DNA of 64,000 bases from an uncultured bacterium (GTDB taxonomy: Bacteria; Nitrospirota; Thermodesulfovibrionia; Thermodesulfovibrionales; Dissulfurispiraceae): NCBI GenBank assembly GCA_937949555.1, contig CALEDV010000025.1, positions 1 through 64,000 on the forward strand, written 5' to 3'. Position numbers and translations under genes: made by a program. Positions 57,952-64,000 of the stretch are shown here, in pieces. Under the pieces are notes generated by a model that saw only the letters and a program-made list of their open reading frames with translations, was not told the DNA's origin and searched no databases. The first letter of the stretch is position 1, and each line of letters opens with the position of its first letter.

Positions 57952-59946
57952 ATGGCTAATAAATTTAAGGTAATTTTTCAACCCGCAGGCCGCAGGGGCG
58001 AGGTAGAGGAGGGCAAGACCATACTTGAGGCTGCTCAGATGTTAGGTGTTGACCTTGAGGCGCTCTGCGGAAATAAGAAGGTATGCGGTAAGTGTAAGGT
58101 GAGGATTGAGGAGGGTTATTTTGAAAAGGATAACCTTGAATCGGGCATGAAACACATAACACCCCTTGCTCCTACTGAGGATGAGTTAAAGCACATCAAG
58201 CCTGAAGACGGGCCAGGTATCAGGCTTGCATGTGCCTGTGAGATACACGGTGATTTAAAAATATTTGTGCCCGAAAGGTCAAGGGCAGGAAAACAGGTTG
58301 TTAGAAAGGCAGCAAAGGAACTGTCCATTGCGCTAGATCCTGCAGTAAAGAAATACACCCTAAAGTTTACCCCGCCCACACTACATGACATGACTACCGG
58401 CGACTACGAGAGGGTCATAAAGGCGCTGGAAGAGCAGTACGGCTTAAAGGGCCTCCAGTTCGATTATATGACCCTAAAGAGACTTCAGCCAGCCCTCAGA
58501 GAGGGAGGTTGGATGGCGACATTCACCGTCTGGATGGATAAAGAGATTATCAAGGTTGAGCCTGGCTCAGTGGATGTATGCTATGGGCTTGCCGTTGACA
58601 TAGGAACTACTACCTGCGTGGGATACCTATGCGACCTATCAACGGGCAAGGTTATAAATACTGAATCAATGATGAATCCTCAGGTGCCCTATGGAGAGGA
58701 TGTTATGTCACGGATAACCTATGCTATGACAAATCCTGAGGGGCTTGAAACTATGCAGAAGGCAATCATCGCAGGGTTAAATGAGATTATTGAAAAGGTG
58801 GTTGCTGAGATCCAAAATGAAAAATGCCCTAAACCTGGATGCACTATCGATGACCTGACCATAGTCTTTAATACGGCTATGCACCACATCTTCCTTGGAT
58901 TTGACCCTGAGTACATTGGAAAATCCCCCTTTATACCTGCGGTGCAGCAGTCCCTAAACATTAAGGCAAGAGATTTAGGTATCAAGATAAACCCTGCTGC
59001 TTACATACATGTGCTGCCTATTGAGGCAGGCTTTGTAGGAGCCGACAATGTAGGTGTTCTCATTGCCCAAGAGCAGTATTACCAAGATGATATGGTGCTT
59101 GTAATAGATGTTGGGACAAACGGGGAGTTGTTGTTAGGGAACAAAAATCGGGTGTGTTCCACCTCCTGCGCAACAGGTCCAGCCTTTGAGGGGGCACAGA
59201 TTAAGTTTGGAATGAGGGCAGCTCCAGGCGCTATTGAGAAGGTAAAGATTGATCCAGAGACAAAGGAGCCCCAATACAAAGTTATAGGCAAGGCTGACTG
59301 GCATACCCATATTGATGGTAAGATAAACGCTAAGGGTATATGCGGCTCAGGCATCATTGATGTAATTGCAGAGATGTATAAGGCAGGCATTATTGATAAA
59401 ACAGGCAAGTTTGTTATGAATTTAGGGACAAACAGGGTCCGTCAGGATATAGATGGCAAGCCTGAATACGTGCTTGCATGGGCCGAGGAGACCTCAATCA
59501 ACACTGATATAACTGTAACCCAAGCTGATGTAAGGGCGCTGCAACTTGCAAAGGGAGCCCTATACACAGGCGCAAAGCTTATGATGAAGAAAATGGGCGT
59601 TACCAACTTAGATAGGGTAGAACTTGCAGGGGCTTTTGGTAGCCACATAGACAGAGAGGCATCTTTGGCGCTTGGTATGTTCCCCGATGTGCCCATAGAA
59701 AAGGTTGTAGTTGTTGGCAATGCGGCGGGAGATGGCGCAAGAATGGCATTATTAAACAAGAACAAGAGAACCGAGGCAGAGGAGAGGGCACGCTGGGTAG
59801 AGTTTGTTGAGATTGCAACGGACCCATCCTTTGAGAAAGAGTTTATGCAGGCGATGCACATACCTCATATGAAGGATAAGTTCCCTAATCTGAAGAAAAA
59901 TCTTGAGGAGCAGGGTGCGCCTATTGCATCATCAATCAAGGGATAG
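57952..59946 (+). CDS. RACo-type ASKHA corrinoid activation/reduction protein (2Fe-2S + ASKHA)
   Basis: N-term LEALCGNKKVCGKCKVRIEEG; VDIGTTTCVGYLCDLSTGKV; VLVIDVGTNGELLLGNKNRVCSTSCATGPAFEGAQIKFGMRAAPGAIEKV; ELAGAFGSHID. Confidence 0.93.
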   Translation: MANKFKVIFQPAGRRGEVEEGKTILEAAQMLGVDLEALCGNKKVCGKCKVRIEEGYFEKDNLESGMKHITPLAPTEDELKHIKPEDGPGIRLACACEIHGDLKIFVPERSRAGKQVVRKAAKELSIALDPAVKKYTLKFTPPTLHDMTTGDYERVIKALEEQYGLKGLQFDYMTLKRLQPALREGGWMATFTVWMDKEIIKVEPGSVDVCYGLAVDIGTTTCVGYLCDLSTGKVINTESMMNPQVPYGEDVMSRITYAMTNPEGLETMQKAIIAGLNEIIEKVVAEIQNEKCPKPGCTIDDLTIVFNTAMHHIFLGFDPEYIGKSPFIPAVQQSLNIKARDLGIKINPAAYIHVLPIEAGFVGADNVGVLIAQEQYYQDDMVLVIDVGTNGELLLGNKNRVCSTSCATGPAFEGAQIKFGMRAAPGAIEKVKIDPETKEPQYKVIGKADWHTHIDGKINAKGICGSGIIDVIAEMYKAGIIDKTGKFVMNLGTNRVRQDIDGKPEYVLAWAEETSINTDITVTQADVRALQLAKGALYTGAKLMMKKMGVTNLDRVELAGAFGSHIDREASLALGMFPDVPIEKVVVVGNAAGDGARMALLNKNKRTEAEERARWVEFVEIATDPSFEKEFMQAMHIPHMKDKFPNLKKNLEEQGAPIASSIKG

Positions 59947-59953
59947 TTGATAG

Positions 59954-60280
59954 ATGACAAAGGTTACTATCAATCCTGGCGCCTGCGGATTCATTGCCTC
60001 TGTGGAGGTGCAGAAAGAGGAGGACAGTAGTTTTTCTGTAAAGATGGTCTCCGATTGCCAGATGGTTCAAAAGATGTCTGGTGAGATAGGCAGCCTGACA
60101 ATGATGGATGCCTTTAAAAGGCAGCCTGAGAACAGGGTTTTTAAAAAGGCAGCGGCATGTCTAAAACATGCCGCTTGTCCAATACCTCCAGGTATCTTAA
60201 AGGCCCTTGAGGTGGAGGCAGGGCTTAACTTGCCGAGGGATTGTTCCATCACTTTTGACACAAAGAAGGATCAAAAATAG
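59954..60280 (+). CDS. DUF6951-like small protein
   Basis: KVTINPGACGFIASVEVQKEEDSSFSVKMVSDCQMVQKM…AACLKHAACPIPPGILKALEVEAGLNLPRDCSITF; conserved Cys; follows the RACo gene. Confidence 0.6.
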   Translation: MTKVTINPGACGFIASVEVQKEEDSSFSVKMVSDCQMVQKMSGEIGSLTMMDAFKRQPENRVFKKAAACLKHAACPIPPGILKALEVEAGLNLPRDCSITFDTKKDQK

Positions 60281-60334
60281 AAGTCATGGGATAGGTTGTC
60301 TTTAGTTTTAAAAGTTACCCCTCTGATCCCTATT

Positions 60335-61933
60335 TTATCGTCCAGCAGGCTTCTTTTTATTCTGGCTCTTTGCTGGTATTCTTGCCTCCTCTTGCTCCCT
60401 TTCTTTTGCCTTTTCTATCCTTACCTTTCTACCGCTCATTATCATCTTATCCACCGAACGAATTACCTTGTCTGCTAATTCCTCGGGCACCTCAATAAAT
60501 GTAAATTTATCCAAGACATCAATCTTACCAATCTTTCCATAGGGGATATTTGCCTCTGAGGCGATAGACTTAAGGATATCTGCCACCTGGATCTTGTCTT
60601 TTCTGCCAATAGTAAGAAAGAGTCTTACATATTCGGGCTTGTCATGGGACTCAATATCCTGTATGTCCCCATAGGCTGCAAATAGGGCAGCCGCAGCAAG
60701 TTCATGACCTCCGCATGATTCAGAGAGCTGTTTAATCAAGGGCATATAAAGATTGTGTCTGCCAGAGTCAACTATTTCTGCAATGTCTTTAGCGATGCTC
60801 TTTGACCTCGCAGCAAATACATCCCTATCGCTGGGGAGAGCCTTCTTGTCTATTCTGGTCTTTGCTGTCTTCTCGATCAGCCTCAAGGTGCGATATTCCA
60901 TGGGTCTGACAAGGGTAATGGCAATGCCGGACTTGCCTGCCCTTGCAGTCCTTCCTATTCTATGGATATAGCTTTCGGGGTTTTGGGGTATGCTGTAATT
61001 GATTACATGGGTAACATTCTGGATATCGAGCCCCCGTGCTGCCACATCAGTGGCTACTAACACATCAAGCTTGCCCTTTCTAAATTTGTTCATCACCTCA
61101 TCCCGATGGGCTTGGGTAAAGTCTCCATGTAGTGGGGCTGCATTGAATCCTGTCTCCTGAAGCTGCATTGAGACCTCGTCAACCTCCTTTTTGGTATGGC
61201 AAAAAACTATTGCCAGCTCAGGATTCTCCACATCCAAGAGTCTCTTAAGGGCATTTATCTTCTCTGATTCCCTGACCTCATAAAAGACCTGCGATATTTT
61301 TGGCACTACCACATCCTTAGTATTGACCTTGACCTTTTCAGGTGAGCGCATATGACTTTTGGCAATATCTATTACTGGTTGAGGCATGGTGGCTGAGAAG
61401 AGCATAGTCTGTCTGTTTAGAGGCGTTTTTTTGATTATGCTCTCCACATCCTCTATAAAACCCATATTCAACATCTCATCAGCCTCATCTATCACCACAA
61501 AGGAGATGGTGTCTAGCAAAAGGGTTCCCCTGTCAAGGTGGTCTATAACCCTTCCTGGAGTGCCTACAATAATATCAACGCCCTGATTTATAGCCCGTAT
61601 CTGCATCTCTATGGACTTGCCGCCATAGATGGGTAAGGCGTGCACCTTACGATACTTGCCTATCCTGTTTATCTCCTGAGATACCTGCATGGCAAGTTCT
61701 CTGGTAGGCTCAAGCACTAAGGCTATCGGTTTGATCTTCTTTGAGCACCGTTCAATTATAGGAATACCAAAGGCTGCTGTTTTCCCTGTGCCAGTTAGAG
61801 CCTGTCCAATAATATCGTGCCCATTCATAATCTTTGGGATTACCTGAGCCTGAATTGGGGTGGGCTCTTCAAAACCCATTTCAGACAATGCCCTTAGAGT
61901 CTCCTTAGTAAGGCTGAAGTCTTCAAAATTCAT
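60335..61933 (-). CDS. deaD: DEAD-box RNA helicase with C-terminal DbpA-type RNA-binding domain
   Basis: PTPIQAQVIPKIMNGHDIIGQALTGTGKTAAFGIP; VIDEADEMLNMGF; SATMP; HRIGRTARAGKSG; C-term EANIPYGKIGKIDVLDKFTFIEVPE. Confidence 0.95.
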   Translation of the reverse strand: MNFEDFSLTKETLRALSEMGFEEPTPIQAQVIPKIMNGHDIIGQALTGTGKTAAFGIPIIERCSKKIKPIALVLEPTRELAMQVSQEINRIGKYRKVHALPIYGGKSIEMQIRAINQGVDIIVGTPGRVIDHLDRGTLLLDTISFVVIDEADEMLNMGFIEDVESIIKKTPLNRQTMLFSATMPQPVIDIAKSHMRSPEKVKVNTKDVVVPKISQVFYEVRESEKINALKRLLDVENPELAIVFCHTKKEVDEVSMQLQETGFNAAPLHGDFTQAHRDEVMNKFRKGKLDVLVATDVAARGLDIQNVTHVINYSIPQNPESYIHRIGRTARAGKSGIAITLVRPMEYRTLRLIEKTAKTRIDKKALPSDRDVFAARSKSIAKDIAEIVDSGRHNLYMPLIKQLSESCGGHELAAAALFAAYGDIQDIESHDKPEYVRLFLTIGRKDKIQVADILKSIASEANIPYGKIGKIDVLDKFTFIEVPEELADKVIRSVDKMIMSGRKVRIEKAKEREQEEARIPAKSQNKKKPAGR

Positions 61934-62030
61934 ATTATCTATACCCTCTCAAAAAGTTTTATGTAGATAGTTTACTTGAAATGCAATATTTTTTTATTTT
62001 TTAAAATTTTAAAGTCCTATTAACAGGATT

Positions 62031-62240
62031 CCCAACATTGCCCTTAGGAATTTATAACAAAGGGGAGTATGCCTCAAGGCCTTTATACTGCCACAGGATT
62101 ATCTAAAAAGGGCCTTGGCCTTAGGTTGCCCTTGGGTGAATGCCTTCGCATTGTCTTTAGGGTGTAAGAGGTCTTACAAATAGGTGTCGCAATAAAGCCT
62201 TTTTCGGCATACCCCACCTTTTTTCTATCGGCAATTTTTG
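62031..62240 (-). repeat. Dispersed MITE-like repeat, subfamily 1, full-length (inverted)
   Basis: Reverse complement aligns over ~210 nt with 15331-15545. Confidence 0.9.
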
Positions 62241-62365
62241 GGGATTGTTTAGTCTTGAGATTTTTGGTTTTTAGTTGTTAGTATATACGGATTTTTTGCC
62301 TTCCCTTGCTCTGAAACATACAGTATTGTATTTTATAAAACAAATAATGAACTGGAGGTATTACA

Positions 62366-62716
62366 ATGACTGCCACGATGTTTAATATTATCACCGATGC
62401 CTTTGCCATGGGGCCAGCGCCTCAGGGAGGCCAGGGAGGGACATCGCAGCTTATAGCGAGTCTTTTGCCCTTAGTGCTTATCTTTGTGGTCTTTTATTTT
62501 CTTCTGATAAGACCTCAGCAGAAAAAGGCAAAAGAGCACCAGAATATGCTCAATAACCTCAAGAAGGGGGATAAGGTAATAACCGCTGGCGGTGAATATG
62601 GAGTTGTGGAGAGCGTTGGGACAAACACCATTACAATAAAGATTGCAGAGAATGTTAAGGTGAAATACGGCAAGCCCTATATTGCAGCGCTAAGGTCCTC
62701 CGCTGATGAAGAATAA
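62366..62716 (+). CDS. yajC: Preprotein translocase subunit YajC
   Basis: LLPLVLIFVVFYFLLIRPQQKKAKEHQNMLNNLKKGDKVITAGGEYGVVESV. Confidence 0.95.
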   Translation: MTATMFNIITDAFAMGPAPQGGQGGTSQLIASLLPLVLIFVVFYFLLIRPQQKKAKEHQNMLNNLKKGDKVITAGGEYGVVESVGTNTITIKIAENVKVKYGKPYIAALRSSADEE

Positions 62717-62747
62717 TGCAAAGGGTAACAGGGAGGATTTCGTATAA

Positions 62748-64000
62748 ATGAAAAAGGGCATTTTCTGGAGGCTTGGCCTCATTATTTTTACAGTATTGGT
62801 ATCAATTGTTTTCTTCCTGCCTAACACCCCTATATTTAAATCCATGCCCGAGTTTTGGCAGAAGACAATGCCAAACAAGGGACTTGTGCTTGGATTAGAC
62901 CTGCAGGGAGGACTGCACATTGTATTTGAGGTAGAAGGCGACAAGGCTGTGGATATTGCCACAGAAAGGATTGCCTCTACCTTGAAGGGCATACTTGAGA
63001 AAAAGAAAATAGATGGGACGATTAAAAGCGAGGGTAAAACAATCATTGTCTCTCCTGGATCTCCCGAGGTCAGGAAGGAGATAGAGAAGGAATATCCTAT
63101 ATTGGCGCCCTCTGAAGGACAGGGCTTTGTGAGATATGTCTTGATTGATAAGGAGGCGCAAAGGATAAAGGATGCATCAACAGATCAGGTGCTTGAGATT
63201 ATAAGAAACAGGATTGACCAGTTTGGTGTGGCTGAGCCTACCATACACAGACAGGGTGAAAACGAAATAGTAGTGCAACTGCCTGGTATTAAAGACCCCA
63301 AAAGGGCGGTGGATGTGATTGGCAAGACAGCCCTACTTGAATTTAAGATTGTTGATGATGATTCGCCTCTTGCAGCGGAATTGCCTCAGGTAATAATGAC
63401 TGGAGAGGAAGATGCCCTGTTGCAGAAGTTTAGGCAGAGGCTTTCAGAGGAGCAAGAGATCCTCTTTCAAAGGATTGTCAACAAAGAGACAGGGGTAGTT
63501 ACCAAACGTCCCTATCTTATGAAAAGGGAGACCCTGCTTACAGGAGACCTGCTTGATGAGGCAAGGGTAAGCATAGATCAACGATTCAATGAGCCCTATG
63601 TATCTCTGAACTTCAACCCTGCTGGGGCAAAGATATTTGAGGAAATCACAGGTAAGAATGTCAAAAAGAGATTGGCTATAATATTGGATGGAAATGTGTA
63701 TTCTGCGCCGGTGATACAAGAAAAGATTGCTGGAGGAAATGCACAGATTACCGGCAACTTCACCCTTGAGGAATCTAAAGACCTCGCAATTGTCCTTAGG
63801 GCTGGCTCATTGCCTGCGCCGGTAAAGATCCTTCAGAATGTGACCGTTGGCCCTTCTTTAGGAAGAGACTCTATTGAGGCTGGGGCGTTGGCAGGAATAA
63901 TTGCCACTGTGCTTGTGGTAGTGTTTATGATTTTTTACTACAAACTCTCTGGGGTGATAGCCGATTTTGCCCTGGTGCTCAATATACTGCTGCTTTTAGG
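62748..64000 (+). CDS. secD: Protein translocase subunit SecD (partial, runs off window)
   Basis: ATG at 62748: [26 protein letters not shown]…[24 protein letters not shown]; open to the window end; follows yajC. Confidence 0.93.
   Translation, partial: MKKGIFWRLGLIIFTVLVSIVFFLPNTPIFKSMPEFWQKTMPNKGLVLGLDLQGGLHIVFEVEGDKAVDIATERIASTLKGILEKKKIDGTIKSEGKTIIVSPGSPEVRKEIEKEYPILAPSEGQGFVRYVLIDKEAQRIKDASTDQVLEIIRNRIDQFGVAEPTIHRQGENEIVVQLPGIKDPKRAVDVIGKTALLEFKIVDDDSPLAAELPQVIMTGEEDALLQKFRQRLSEEQEILFQRIVNKETGVVTKRPYLMKRETLLTGDLLDEARVSIDQRFNEPYVSLNFNPAGAKIFEEITGKNVKKRLAIILDGNVYSAPVIQEKIAGGNAQITGNFTLEESKDLAIVLRAGSLPAPVKILQNVTVGPSLGRDSIEAGALAGIIATVLVVVFMIFYYKLSGVIADFALVLNILLLL

Noticed and set aside
1-64000. 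CRISPR array, prophage, integrase/transposase
   Set aside because: No regularly spaced direct repeats, no cas, phage or transposase motifs seen among the ORFs.

Overview
This 64 kb window is a gene-dense bacterial chromosome segment. Its gene content and style suggest a Nitrospirota/Thermodesulfovibrionia-like or deltaproteobacterial-like anaerobe, but that is inference. Most of it is housekeeping: xseA/xseB, mqnE, lgt, secA, miaA, pyk, nadB, kdsD, purE, cbiET/cbiL, ftsY, apgM, nadE, rsmI, a DEAD-box helicase, yajC and secD (running off the right edge). Several c-di-GMP and two-component signalling genes are also present. Main points of interest: (1) a probable selenoprotein gene missed by the ORF track at 4139-4354: a CopZ/BFD-like [2Fe-2S] protein with an in-frame TGA (…NHPEAR-U-CLGDV…), a bSECIS-like hairpin 11 nt downstream, and a stop overlapping the next start, lying just behind a decayed Acr3 arsenite-pump pseudogene; (2) a yybP-ykoY-type manganese riboswitch with a mutually exclusive intrinsic terminator directly upstream of htpX, an unusual target; (3) a corrinoid methyl-transfer island at 52.7-60.3 kb (two UroD/MtaA-type methyltransferases, an MtrH-type methyltransferase, a corrinoid protein, a QueG-like Fe-S protein, a RACo-type activase, a CMD/AhpD-like protein and a DUF6951-like protein) resembling archaeal Mto methoxydotrophy systems; (4) a family of ~180-215 bp modular dispersed repeats with imperfect terminal inverted repeats (MITE-like) in at least five places; (5) a tRNA-Leu(TAG). 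No CRISPR array, prophage, rRNA or transposase was seen. Everything was read by eye, without database searches.
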